Positions 25,896 through 34,474 of a stretch of DNA of 64,000 bases are shown here, one piece after another. The notes under the pieces are model-generated. The model did not search any database, was not told the origin of the DNA, and saw only the letters and a program-made list of their open reading frames with translations. The position numbers and the translations under genes were made by a program. This stretch comes from Mucilaginibacter flavidus (GTDB taxonomy: Bacteria > Bacteroidota > Bacteroidia > Sphingobacteriales > Sphingobacteriaceae). The stretch covers positions 1-64,000 of the forward strand of contig NZ_JAMXOE010000015.1 in assembly GCF_024055575.1 (NCBI RefSeq), read 5' to 3'. How positions within the stretch are numbered: the first letter of the stretch is position 1; each line of letters starts with the position of its first letter.

Positions 25896-28685
25896 TTAAA
25901 ATAATCCCAACTGTCCTTTATCGTCAATATCTATATCGTCAGGATTGGTTATTTCAAAGTCTACTTTTCTGGATTGCACCGATTGGGGAGGTGATTCCAC
26001 CGATTCAGCTGGGGCGGGCGGAACAGGTTTATCTTCCGGCGCATTAGTATCAGCTATTATGTCCCCATCTGCGTCATCATCGTCATCCGTTTTTACATCA
26101 GCGACGGCTTCCTCCTCGGCACTTTCAACTGTTTCTTCTTCTTCCACATCTGCAATTACTTCCTCTTCCGGCGGTTCAATTTCAGCCATCAACTCAACCG
26201 ATTTTACAGGGTGCTGCGATAGCCTGTTGCCCATCGCTTTCATTCCTTTAACATCAATCACTGCCGATAAATCAACCTCTATGGTTTCCGGTGTTTGCTC
26301 CTTACCTTTTAATTGTACCACGCTTACTACTGGCTGTACTGCGCCCGATATCAGCACCAGTTTTGAACCGTTTTCGTCGCTGATGATGCTGGTTTGCTTG
26401 CCTATGGCCAGGTTATCAAATACAAACCTTTTCACCATAAAGTTTTTCGATTTTCCGTCGATATGTATGGCTGAGTAAACCTTTGCCGGGTCGTACTTTT
26501 CAATCACAATCATTTTGTCATCAAAGTGATTGTTCAAATCAAAGCTGGTTAGTTCATATAAACCGGTACTCAATATGGTCAATACTTTATCGTCGCCGTC
26601 AAATTCGCCCAGGTATTTACCGCGACCATCGGCATTCAACCGTTTTAGTATATCATCGTACCAAATTTTACGGCCGGCCAATGTGGATACACCTTTGCTT
26701 TTCAGGATGATTTTTTTAACCGGATACTTGGTTATGATGTTACCCATTGAGCCCCGGCCCTTTATGGCCAGCGCTGCAAAATCCTCATCAAACTGCAATT
26801 TTTTAAGCTTGCTATGCGGTTTTAGCTGCACGTTAACAATCTCCGCCTCGCCGTTAGGATTGGCCGAAAAATACAACGACCGCGAACCTTTAGTGCCCTT
26901 AGTTAAATCGTATTCCTTATCGCGGGTAACGCCCACTACCGAGAAACGCTTGATATAGCTTACCCCGCTATGCCCGTCTTTATAAATCATGTTATACACG
27001 GTGCGCTCGTCGTTCTTTTTAAATACGGCCACGTGTATAATTTCTTTGCCCACAAAAACTTTGTCCTGCACTTTTGTTATCAGGCAGCGCCCATCCTCGC
27101 GGAACACAATTATCTCGTCTATGTCCGAACAATCGGTTACAAACTCGTCCTTCTTTAAACCTGTGCCGATAAATCCATCCACGCGGTTAACATATAGCTT
27201 GGCATTTGCCAACGCCACCTGGGCAGCCTCAACTCTATCAAACGTGCGTAGTTCGGTTTTGCGCTCCCGGCCTTTACCGTATTTATCCTTCAGTTTCTGG
27301 AACCAGGCAATGGTGTAATCGGTTAAGTGCTTAAGGTGATGTTTTACCTCTTTTATCTCAGCTTCCAGTCCCTTTATTTGTTCATCCGTTTTCTTTACGT
27401 CGAAGCGGGTAATGCTGCTCATTGGCTTATCAATAAGCTTCTTATAATCCTCCGGTACAATAGCCCGGTAAAATTGCGGGAAGAAAGGCTCGAACAAACG
27501 GTTCAAAACCTCCAGCACCATTTCAAAGTTCGATGAAGTTTCGTAATCCGGATGCTTATACATACCCTCCTGGATAAATATCTTTAGCAGCGAGCTAAAA
27601 AATATCTTCTCCATCAACTCCTTCAGGCGTATCTCCAGCTCCATTTTCAGCAGCTGGCGGGTGTAGTGCGTACTCTCGGTAAGCATGTCGTTCACGCTCA
27701 TAAAGCGCGGCTTATCATGCTGAATTACGCAGGTATTTGGCGATATCGAAACTTCGCAGTCGGTAAAAGCATACAGGGCGTCAATCGTCACATCGGGCGA
27801 AATACCGGGCGCAAGGTGCACCACAATCTCCACACTGCTCGATGTGTTGTCCTCTATCTTCTTTATTTTTATCTTGCCTTTTTCATTAGCGGCAACAATA
27901 CTTTCCATTAACCCGCCGGTGGTGGTGCTGAATGGAATTTCGGTAATGGCCAGTGTCTTTTTATCGCGTTCCTCTATTTTTGCACGTATCCTTACTTTTC
28001 CGCCCCTTTGCCCGTCATTATAAGCAGAAGCATCCGCCATACCTCCCGTCGGGAAATCCGGTATCAGGTTTGGCAGGTTGCCCTTCAATACCTCGATCGA
28101 GGCATCAATCAGCTCGTTAAAATTATGGGGCATTATCTTGGTAGCCAAACCTACAGCAATGCCATCAGCCCCCTGCGCAAGCAGTAGCGGAAATTTTACC
28201 GGCAGCGTTATAGGTTCGCGGTTACGGCCATCATAGCTGGCCTGCCAGTCGGTAGTATCAGGATTAAAAACGACTTCGAGTGCAAATTTCGACAGGCGCG
28301 CCTCAATATAACGCGGCGCAGCAGCCGAGTCGCCGGTTACCGGGTCGCCCCAGTTGCCCTGGCAGTCAATCAGTAAATTTTTCTGGCCTATCTGCACCAT
28401 GGCATCACCAATGGAAGCATCACCATGGGGGTGGTACTTCATGGTGTTGCCTATTACGTTGGCGGCTTTGTTAAAGCGTCCGTCGTCCATCTCTTTCAAC
28501 GAGTGCAGTATGCGGCGCTGAACAGGTTTTAACCCATCATTTATATGGGGAACGGCACGGTCGAGGATTACATACGAGGCATAATCAAGGAACCAGTTTT
28601 CGTACAGCCCGTCGAGTGAGGTAATGGTATGTAATTTTTCTTCGTTATTAGCAGGTATCTCTTCCGTTGTTAATTCTTCACTCAT
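25896..28685 (-). CDS. parC: DNA topoisomerase IV subunit A (ParC)
   Basis: The 929-residue product is the DNA-cleaving subunit that decatenates and relaxes DNA with ParE. The N-terminal domain shows YASYVILDRAVPHINDGLKPVQRRIL, YHPHGDASIGDAMV near 84-97 and the catalytic Tyr126 in AAAPRYIEARLSK. The C-terminal beta-pinwheel region (about 510-820) is less conserved. A long acidic, Pro-rich tail (about 830-920) ends in QLGLF, which resembles a sliding-clamp-binding peptide. The residue aligned with GyrA Ser83 is Ala90. The partner parE is 6 kb away on the same strand (34475-36370), and its type supports ParC rather than GyrA. Confidence 0.9.
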   Translation of the reverse strand: MSEELTTEEIPANNEEKLHTITSLDGLYENWFLDYASYVILDRAVPHINDGLKPVQRRILHSLKEMDDGRFNKAANVIGNTMKYHPHGDASIGDAMVQIGQKNLLIDCQGNWGDPVTGDSAAAPRYIEARLSKFALEVVFNPDTTDWQASYDGRNREPITLPVKFPLLLAQGADGIAVGLATKIMPHNFNELIDASIEVLKGNLPNLIPDFPTGGMADASAYNDGQRGGKVRIRAKIEERDKKTLAITEIPFSTTTGGLMESIVAANEKGKIKIKKIEDNTSSSVEIVVHLAPGISPDVTIDALYAFTDCEVSISPNTCVIQHDKPRFMSVNDMLTESTHYTRQLLKMELEIRLKELMEKIFFSSLLKIFIQEGMYKHPDYETSSNFEMVLEVLNRLFEPFFPQFYRAIVPEDYKKLIDKPMSSITRFDVKKTDEQIKGLEAEIKEVKHHLKHLTDYTIAWFQKLKDKYGKGRERKTELRTFDRVEAAQVALANAKLYVNRVDGFIGTGLKKDEFVTDCSDIDEIIVFREDGRCLITKVQDKVFVGKEIIHVAVFKKNDERTVYNMIYKDGHSGVSYIKRFSVVGVTRDKEYDLTKGTKGSRSLYFSANPNGEAEIVNVQLKPHSKLKKLQFDEDFAALAIKGRGSMGNIITKYPVKKIILKSKGVSTLAGRKIWYDDILKRLNADGRGKYLGEFDGDDKVLTILSTGLYELTSFDLNNHFDDKMIVIEKYDPAKVYSAIHIDGKSKNFMVKRFVFDNLAIGKQTSIISDENGSKLVLISGAVQPVVSVVQLKGKEQTPETIEVDLSAVIDVKGMKAMGNRLSQHPVKSVELMAEIEPPEEEVIADVEEEETVESAEEEAVADVKTDDDDDADGDIIADTNAPEDKPVPPAPAESVESPPQSVQSRKVDFEITNPDDIDIDDKGQLGLF

Positions 28686-28799
28686 TATTAGCTACAAAAA
28701 ATATGGATGGGTAAAGATAAATATATTGTGCGGATGTGTGGATTTTGAAGTTATGGAGTTTTAAACACATTGGGAAGTATTAACATCTTTTTCATTGTT

Positions 28800-29278
28800 T
28801 TTTAACCACAGAGGCGCGGAGTATGCACAGAGGGCACTGAGAGAATTAAAGTTGGGTATTAATCACGCGACGGATGCCGTCCTTTACCATCAATACATTG
28901 AAATTTATCAATAGGCCTAATTTGCAGCCCGAAATTTTTAAATAGGTTAGTAGTTGTGCCATATGGACGTCGCTTAAAGCCTCAACTGCCTTTATCTCAA
29001 GTATTAATTTATTTTCAACTACGATATCAAGCCGGTAGCCGCAATCCATTCTTATTCCTTCATAAACAAGAGGCAATGGTTTTTCTTTTTCAACAAATAA
29101 ACCTCTTTTAAATAATTCATAAAACAGGCATTCTTTATAAGCCGACTCGAGCAGACCTGGACCCAATGTCCTGTGTACAGCTATACAAGCTCCAATAACC
29201 TGTGTAGCTAATTCGTTTTCAATTTCCATTTTAATTCTTTGTGCTCTCTGTGAATCCTCCGCGCCTCTGTGGTTAAAA
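28800..29278. mobile_element. Compact inverted-repeat element carrying a GxxExxY gene
   Basis: The left arm (about 28800-28849) and right arm (about 29231-29278) are inverted copies of about 46 bases. TTAACCACAGAGGCGCGGAG is identical in both; the inner part agrees with a few mismatches, sharing CACAGAG and GAATTAA. Only one gene fits between them: its start is next to the right arm and its stop lies inside the left arm. No transposase is present. Target-site duplication is not clear. The build suggests a non-autonomous mobile unit, but movement is not shown. Confidence 0.7.
28846..29229 (-). CDS. GxxExxY family protein (PD-(D/E)XK nuclease-like)
   Basis: The 127-residue product contains the name-giving GPGLLESAYKECL block at about 23-35 and later YRLDIVVENKLILEIKAVEAL, which matches the PD-(D/E)XK order with D of the RLDIVVE segment and E/K of the LEIKA segment. 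The end reads LGLLINFNV and RRVIN, typical of this family. The fold suggests a nuclease or nucleic-acid-binding role, but no activity is established for the family. The stop codon TAA at 28846-28848 falls in the left inverted repeat, and the ATG at 29229 is two bases from the right repeat. It looks intact. Confidence 0.9.
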   Translation of the reverse strand: MEIENELATQVIGACIAVHRTLGPGLLESAYKECLFYELFKRGLFVEKEKPLPLVYEGIRMDCGYRLDIVVENKLILEIKAVEALSDVHMAQLLTYLKISGCKLGLLINFNVLMVKDGIRRVINTQL

Positions 29279-29293
29279 TATTCGATATGCTCT

Positions 29294-30625
29294 TCACTTT
29301 GTTTTCATAAACAAATAATTTTGCCCTCCCTGCAATAACGTAAACTCACCTTTGGCGGGGTTAAAAATCATTGTTATACCAGCTTGTGTAAAAACAAACT
29401 TGTCCGTATCAACAGTCTCCAGGGGAAATTGCGATTGGCCGGTGGCCTGTGCCATAAGCGTTGTATTATTTTTGGTGACCGTAATTTTTAACGGTAATTG
29501 GGTGCTTGAATATTCACCAAGGTATTTGTCCAGGTCTTCCGTTTTCAGGTTAGCGGTTTTAAAAGACGGTATCACGAAAGGCTCATTGAAGTAAATACTT
29601 AAAACACCTATCATTACATCATTTGGCGCATATACGGCGCCATTTGATATGTAAGCCACGGCCATTTTATCTTCGGGAAAATAGGACACCATCGACAAAA
29701 AGCTATCAATGCTACCGCCGTGTCCGTATGATGTTTTATCGTTAAACGGTATGGTAAGCATAGCCATACCATAATTCTCGCGCATAGTTTGCATTTTGTC
29801 CAGGTTGCTTTGGCTGACCAGTTTTCCACCGAACAGGGCTTCAATAAATTTAACCAGGTCGGTTGGTGTCGAAACTATTGCACCTGCTCCGCCAGGGACG
29901 CTCATGTCTGTTTCCGGCTGCTGCTGCCAGTTCCCGTTATAAACAAAGGAGTATGCCTCATTATCAGCGGAATTTGTTTTGCCGCCGTAGTAGGTATCGG
30001 CCAGGCCAATTTTTGAAATGATACGTTTTTTTAATTCGTCAGCATAGGGGTGACCGGTAATTTTTTCGATGATATAGCCCAGCAGCACAAAGTTTGTATT
30101 GCTATAGCTGGCTTTCAAATCTGGCTCAAAGTCGGGTTTACTGTTTTGAATAATTGCCAGCATAGCTGCTTCGGTTTGCGGCTTTGCCATGTACGTTTTG
30201 TATTGCGGATCATCGGTAAAGTTGTGTAGTCCGCTGCGGTGGCTCAGCATTTCTCCTATGGTAATCTTTGATGCATTGGGAATTTGCGGAAACCAGGTCG
30301 ATAAAGGGGTCTCAAGGGTTAATTTTTTTTCTTCAATCAATTGAAATATCATGGTGCCGGTAAACATTTTTGTCACGGAACCGATGCGATATTTTGTCTT
30401 GATGGTTGCCGGCGTTTTATTGTCGCCGCTAACAGCGCTGTAACCGATCGCGTTCTGGTAAACCAGCTTCCCGCCGGCCGAAATTGCTATGCTGCCCATT
30501 TGTTTATTATTGGCGCCTAATACATTAAAAAAGCTGTCCAATTTTGCTTTATTTACATTTTGGGCATAAACGGTAACATTTATTGTAAAAGTAAGAAATG
30601 CGATAGCGAGTACTTTTTTATTCAT
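29294..30625 (-). CDS. Exported serine hydrolase of the beta-lactamase/PBP class C family
   Basis: The 443-residue product has a signal peptide (MNKKVLAIAFLTFTINVTVYAQ) and a serine beta-lactamase-like domain: SVTK at 83-86 with nucleophile Ser83 and Lys86, GEMLSHRSGLHNF, YSNTNFVLLGYIIE as the Tyr-x-Asn motif, and GHGGSIDSFLS in place of the KTG motif. A C-terminal DUF3471-like domain (about 350-443) ends the protein. Members include D-aminopeptidases, esterases and peptidoglycan-related enzymes; penicillin hydrolysis is not implied. It starts 15 bases after the GxxExxY element and is divergent from the next gene. Confidence 0.9.
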   Translation of the reverse strand: MNKKVLAIAFLTFTINVTVYAQNVNKAKLDSFFNVLGANNKQMGSIAISAGGKLVYQNAIGYSAVSGDNKTPATIKTKYRIGSVTKMFTGTMIFQLIEEKKLTLETPLSTWFPQIPNASKITIGEMLSHRSGLHNFTDDPQYKTYMAKPQTEAAMLAIIQNSKPDFEPDLKASYSNTNFVLLGYIIEKITGHPYADELKKRIISKIGLADTYYGGKTNSADNEAYSFVYNGNWQQQPETDMSVPGGAGAIVSTPTDLVKFIEALFGGKLVSQSNLDKMQTMRENYGMAMLTIPFNDKTSYGHGGSIDSFLSMVSYFPEDKMAVAYISNGAVYAPNDVMIGVLSIYFNEPFVIPSFKTANLKTEDLDKYLGEYSSTQLPLKITVTKNNTTLMAQATGQSQFPLETVDTDKFVFTQAGITMIFNPAKGEFTLLQGGQNYLFMKTK

Positions 30626-30726
30626 TGCGGTCGTATTTGGTCTCTAAAGATAGTTCATTGCCAGCAATTAACACGGTCTCTCTTTCCTTTCATTAAACAT
30701 TAGTTACCTTTATAAAATTTCAAATA

Positions 30727-31743
30727 ATGACAGCCGCCTTTGCAAAACCCACCCGGAATATCGTAGCCATAACTATTATAGCGGTGCTCATATTTTTTGG
30801 CGGAATGCTAATGCTTCACGCCGTCCCCGCAACAACTAAAGACAAAATTGCCGACGGCCTGCTGGCTGATTTTGTAATTACTTTCCCGGCGCTTTATTAT
30901 TTTATTGTTATCCGCCCGTTAAAAATATCAGCTAAAAAACTTCTGATTGTTATAAGCCTGAGCTGCGGAGTGGCTTACCTGGTATTGCCGCAACATCAAC
31001 GTGAGTACATTTTGCAGGTACGCAAATTAACTGCGGTAGCCGAAATTGTGTTTATTATTTACGCGGTAACCAAATTCAACAAATTAAGAAAATTGTACCT
31101 GGCTCATAAGGCCACGTTTGCCGACCCTATTTTTAATTTGCGCAACGCAATGGCCGGTGTTATGGGCGAATCGTTTGGTGTAAAAATAATAGCATCCGAA
31201 CTGGCTGTATTAAGGTACGGACTGTTATTCTGGAAAAAGGAGCCGGCCGTGGAAAGCAATAACAATGGTTTTAGCACGCACCGGGAGTTTGGCTACATTG
31301 CGCTGTGGTGCGTATTTATATTTGCCATGATGGTCGAAATTGTGGCCTTTCATTTTCTCCTGCGAAAATGGAGCAATACCGCCGCGATAATTGTAACCGT
31401 ACTTTCCTGTTACAGTTTTATTTTATTCATTGCCGATCTGTCTGCAATCCTGAAAAGAAAAATATTGGTAAACAATAACCAATTGATATTGCGCACCGGC
31501 TTACGCTGGCGGGCCGTTACCACAATCAGCAACGTCAGTTCAGTAGAGAAGATACGATATGACTATCATTCAACAGGAACCTATTTTAAAGGCGGTATAA
31601 CCAGCAAAAGCGGCAACTTGCTTATTACATTTAACGAACCTGTGCTGATTGAAAAACTTTATGGGGCAAGCAGATCGTTCAACACCATTTTGATGAATAT
31701 TGATGATGTTGAGTTGTTTGCCAGTTTGGTTTCAGCTAAGTAA
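30727..31743 (+). CDS. Polytopic membrane protein of unknown function
   Basis: The 338-residue product has about seven membrane helices: VAITIIAVLIFFGGMLML, FVITFPALYYFIVI, LLIVISLSCGVAYLVL, AEIVFIIYAV, YIALWCVFIFAMMVEIVAFHFLL and AAIIVTVLSCYSFILFIADLSAIL. The C terminus (about 240-338) is a beta-rich cytoplasmic domain (LILRTGLRWRAVTTISNVSSVEKI, ITSKSGNLLITFNEPVLIEKLYG) similar to bacterial PH-like domains. I recognise no named family. The gene is transcribed away from the serine hydrolase gene, sharing a 101-base intergenic region. Its first ATG is at 30727. Confidence 0.75.
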   Translation: MTAAFAKPTRNIVAITIIAVLIFFGGMLMLHAVPATTKDKIADGLLADFVITFPALYYFIVIRPLKISAKKLLIVISLSCGVAYLVLPQHQREYILQVRKLTAVAEIVFIIYAVTKFNKLRKLYLAHKATFADPIFNLRNAMAGVMGESFGVKIIASELAVLRYGLLFWKKEPAVESNNNGFSTHREFGYIALWCVFIFAMMVEIVAFHFLLRKWSNTAAIIVTVLSCYSFILFIADLSAILKRKILVNNNQLILRTGLRWRAVTTISNVSSVEKIRYDYHSTGTYFKGGITSKSGNLLITFNEPVLIEKLYGASRSFNTILMNIDDVELFASLVSAK

Positions 31744-31798
31744 GCCAGGCGTTACGCATTATCACCGTCCGGCTCAAGCCGATACAACAGCCCCCACA

Positions 31799-32308
31799 TC
31801 AAATCTCATTTTTCATCTCCCTCATCATTTTACCATAGTCCCACCTTCGCAACATGGCGTTTAAAGTATTTACAATCCGTTTGTTTCGTGTTTCGTTAGT
31901 TTTGGCACCGTTTATCCATTTTATAAAATACTCGCGATGCGATTTTGCCAGGCTGTTAAAAAAATCCAGGGCTTCGGGCTCAAAGTCGAAACATTCTTTT
32001 AAATCTTCGGGTAAATCTACTCTATAGTCCACATCTTCCTCAAGGCTTACCGTAAGCATAGCGCCACTGTTTTTGTGCAGCGCTTTTCGAACTTCTGCCT
32101 TTAGTGCCATGATAAACTCACCCTCGCCCATTGGCATAAGGGCCATGCCACTCACGGCCAACCCATCCAGCATTCCCCTAACGCGGAACGATTTTTTGTT
32201 GCCCGGCTTTAGCTTCTGCGCCAAATCGGCCGGGATAGAAATATAACTCCAGCCGGTTTTTTCGCCCTGCTCGTCAAATTGTAAAATAATTGTGTTAAAC
32301 GTAACCAT
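31799..32308 (-). CDS. DUF1905/YdeI-OmpD-associated domain protein
   Basis: The 169-residue product has an N-terminal DUF1905 beta-barrel (about 1-95: WSYISIPADLAQKLKPGNKKSFRVRGMLDGL, SGMALMPMGEGEFIMALKAEVRKAL, VSLEEDVDYRVDLPEDL) and a C-terminal YdeI/OmpD-associated region with EPEALDFFNSLAKSHREYFIKWINGAKTNETRNKRIVNTLNAMLRR. The second part is a three-helix domain seen in bacteriocin-protection-like proteins. Its function in this phylum is unclear. There is no signal peptide, so it should be cytoplasmic. It is convergent with the preceding membrane protein gene. Confidence 0.85.
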   Translation of the reverse strand: MVTFNTIILQFDEQGEKTGWSYISIPADLAQKLKPGNKKSFRVRGMLDGLAVSGMALMPMGEGEFIMALKAEVRKALHKNSGAMLTVSLEEDVDYRVDLPEDLKECFDFEPEALDFFNSLAKSHREYFIKWINGAKTNETRNKRIVNTLNAMLRRWDYGKMMREMKNEI

Positions 32309-32501
32309 GTATTTTAAAAATACTGCAATTATAAGCCCTTAAGGCCTATTTGCGGATAAAGATAACGCACATTTCATGGCATTTAATGTTGTTAATGTGC
32401 CTATTTGTTAAATGTTTGTTAAAAATAAAAAACCTTGTAACTATTGGAAAACTAGCGCTGTCTTATTACCAAATACATAATCACAAATAAATTACAACAT
32501 T

Positions 32502-32924
32502 ATGAAAACCTTAAAATCAATAGTACTGGGATTAGCGCTACTAGTTATATGCGGTGTTGCAAAAGCAAACACCATCGACGAAAAAACAACTCCAAATTAT
32601 GCAATTAATACTTTTGTTGATGCCATGACCCGCGGCAAATTAGCAGGGCTTGATGGCGTTTTGGATAAAACAGCAGAGTTTAATATGCTGCGTGGAAAAA
32701 CAATGCTGAGCTTCGGCAAAAATGATATGCTTGCCTTTTTTAAAGAAAATAAAAACATCGAGCAAAGCTGCACCACAAGCACCTCAATTGTTGAGAGCAC
32801 CCCAAGCGTTACCATCGTAAAAGTTTCTATGAAATACGACAGTTTTGTACGCAACAACTACGTAACCATTGCCAACACTGGCAACGGCTGGAAAATCACC
32901 AACGTGTACAGCGTTTTTAAATAA
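32502..32924 (+). CDS. Exported NTF2-like protein
   Basis: The 140-residue product has a signal peptide (MKTLKSIVLGLALLVICGVAKA) and an NTF2-like fold of about 115 residues: AINTFVDAMTRGKLAGLDGVL, FGKNDMLAFFKENKN, TTSTSIVESTPSVTIVKVSMKYD and NNYVTIANTGNGWKITNVYSVF. NTF2-like proteins of this type (SnoaL/lumazine-binding-like) bind small molecules; the ligand is not predictable. A terminator that works in both directions follows. Upstream, 193 bases (32309-32501) hold no gene. Confidence 0.78.
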   Translation: MKTLKSIVLGLALLVICGVAKANTIDEKTTPNYAINTFVDAMTRGKLAGLDGVLDKTAEFNMLRGKTMLSFGKNDMLAFFKENKNIEQSCTTSTSIVESTPSVTIVKVSMKYDSFVRNNYVTIANTGNGWKITNVYSVFK

Positions 32925-32962
32925 GAATTTAGTTTTAGGTTTAGTTAAATAGTTTGTTAGTA

Positions 32963-32991
32963 AAAAGGCCCTGTGGTTGGGGCCTTTTTTA
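32963..32991. terminator. Bidirectional terminator
   Basis: AAAAAGGCCC (32963-32972) and GGGCCTTTTT (32981-32990) form a perfect stem around TGTGGTTG, with T runs on both strands, between two convergent genes. Confidence 0.88.
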
Positions 32992-33048
32992 TTACCTAAA
33001 ATCGAAATATCCTTCATTCAGACTTTCTTTCTTTTTGGAGTTACTTAA

Positions 33049-33708
33049 CTACCTCACAAACGGCTCCAATACCTTCTGCCATTTATCATACCCTTTGCTA
33101 TTCAGGTGCAGCAAATCGCCTTCAAATAAAGAGTTATCAACCGTGGTGCTTCCAGGAGCATACAGCACCGTGCTTACGTCAATAAAGATGCTGTTTTTCT
33201 TATTTTTAAGATAGCTTCTTATCAGTCCGTTGGCAATATTCACTTCGCCTATAAACTTCACCCTGCTAGGGCTCGGCTTTACCGACATAAAGTATATGGT
33301 AGCCTTAGGTAATTTTTTGTTAATCATTTCCCAAAGTTTCTGAAATTCATCAAAAACAAATTTGCCGGTTTTGCCTGCAGCGATATCATTTTCGCCGGCG
33401 TAAATAAAAATTTTGCGCGGCTGGTAGGGGAACAATATGTAAGGCGTATAGTAATCAACCACCTGCCACAACTCGCAGCCTCCTACACCGCGTCTGATGA
33501 TTGGCTCATTAGGAAAGCGTTGCTCAAGGTCCGTCCATTTACGGATAGATGAGCTGCCGATAAACAGGATGCCATTTTTTGGCGGAAATTTCAGGCTGTC
33601 CTGGTGTTTAAAATCGCGTATCTCGTTATCAAACGGGAAACCTGCTTGCGCGTGCAGTTGGCTGCCGATGCAAACTAATAGGAACAGTAGGATTAATTTT
33701 GCTTTCAT
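33049..33708 (-). CDS. Exported SGNH/GDSL-type hydrolase
   Basis: The 219-residue product has a signal peptide (MKAKLILLFLLVCIGSQLHAQ). SGNH blocks are visible: GILFIGSSSIRKW (nucleophile Ser near 53, block I), RRGVGGCEL (Gly of block II), FIYAGENDIAAGK (Asn of block III) and GDLLHLNSKGYDKW (Asp/His of block V). These enzymes cleave esters on carbohydrates or lipids; a de-acetylase role in polysaccharide use is plausible but not shown. It is convergent with the NTF2-like gene across a shared terminator. Confidence 0.9.
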   Translation of the reverse strand: MKAKLILLFLLVCIGSQLHAQAGFPFDNEIRDFKHQDSLKFPPKNGILFIGSSSIRKWTDLEQRFPNEPIIRRGVGGCELWQVVDYYTPYILFPYQPRKIFIYAGENDIAAGKTGKFVFDEFQKLWEMINKKLPKATIYFMSVKPSPSRVKFIGEVNIANGLIRSYLKNKKNSIFIDVSTVLYAPGSTTVDNSLFEGDLLHLNSKGYDKWQKVLEPFVR

Positions 33709-33804
33709 AACTGGATATCTTCAAACTTACGATGTTTGCAAACGGCGAAGCCCTCAACGAGGCCTATAAAAACAAACAAATCGAGTTAAACTTCGCAAGT
33801 TTTG

Positions 33805-34308
33805 TCACAGGCCTTTTACTTCTGCATTCAGCCTGTTTTCAAAAAACAAAAAAGGCAAAAAGCTATTCACGCCATTCATTACCCAAACCGGGCTATTGTT
33901 ACAGAATAAGATAATTTCGATCGGCTTATTTTGTTTTTTCTCAAATTCGGCAAGTACCTGCAGGCAGGCGCCACAACTGGTAACAGGTTTCAAAAGCTCA
34001 AATTCATACGTAGCAGCCGTTACCGCCATTGCTTCGATGGGGTCGTCAGCGTGATTGGCGCCCCAGGTAAATAATGCCACGCGTTCGGCGCAAAGCCCCG
34101 ATGGATAAGCTACGTTCTCCTGGTTGCTGCCGTAAATAATTTTGCCGCTTTGCAGCCTCAGCGCCGCCCCCACCCTGAATTTTGAATAAGGCGAGTGTGA
34201 GCCTTCCATCGCTTTCACCGCCTCAAGGCATAACGAGTGGCTGGCCTTATCCAGTTCGTTTAAGGAATTATATTCTTTAAAGTTTATTTCTATCTGGTGT
34301 TCTGTCAT
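33805..34308 (-). CDS. cdd: Cytidine deaminase
   Basis: The product from ATG 34308 has 167 residues; a longer frame from 34341 lacks support. It converts cytidine or deoxycytidine to uridine in pyrimidine salvage. The Zn-binding motifs are present: ENVAYPSGLCAERVALF (Cys-Ala-Glu) and PVTSCGACLQVLAEF (Cys-x-x-Cys). SPYSKFRVGAALRL is the usual substrate-site segment. Length and order match homotetrameric Cdd. The C terminus ends shortly after a FLPFLFFE segment. It stands between the SGNH hydrolase and parE genes on the same strand, separated from parE by a terminator. Confidence 0.95.
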   Translation of the reverse strand: MTEHQIEINFKEYNSLNELDKASHSLCLEAVKAMEGSHSPYSKFRVGAALRLQSGKIIYGSNQENVAYPSGLCAERVALFTWGANHADDPIEAMAVTAATYEFELLKPVTSCGACLQVLAEFEKKQNKPIEIILFCNNSPVWVMNGVNSFLPFLFFENRLNAEVKGL

Positions 34309-34390
34309 TTTTATTATGCCCTGAAAATACGGGGGATACAATATACAACACGATTTCGGGATTTAACGGATTTTCATGATTAAAAATCAG

Positions 34391-34428
34391 AAAAAAGCTT
34401 TGACAATTTTTTGAAAGTTGTCAAAGCT
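34391..34428 (-). terminator. Rho-independent terminator of parE
   Basis: AGCTTTGACAA (34396-34406) and TTGTCAAAGCT (34418-34428) form a perfect 11-base stem. On the minus strand it is followed by a T run (A run at 34391-34396), so it ends the parE transcript 47 bases beyond the stop. Confidence 0.9.
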
Positions 34429-34474
34429 AATTCTTACAAGCAATCCTGAAAATCTTAAAAATCCTTAAATCGTG

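Noticed and set aside
25945-26478. 177-codon Ser-rich frame opposite the parC tail
   Set aside because: It is the antisense shadow of the acidic parC C-terminal region; Ser runs come from complementing Glu/Asp codons.
29294-30625. Antibiotic-resistance beta-lactamase
   Set aside because: Sequence belongs to the broad serine hydrolase family with a C-terminal DUF3471-like domain and no KTG motif; resistance is not supported.
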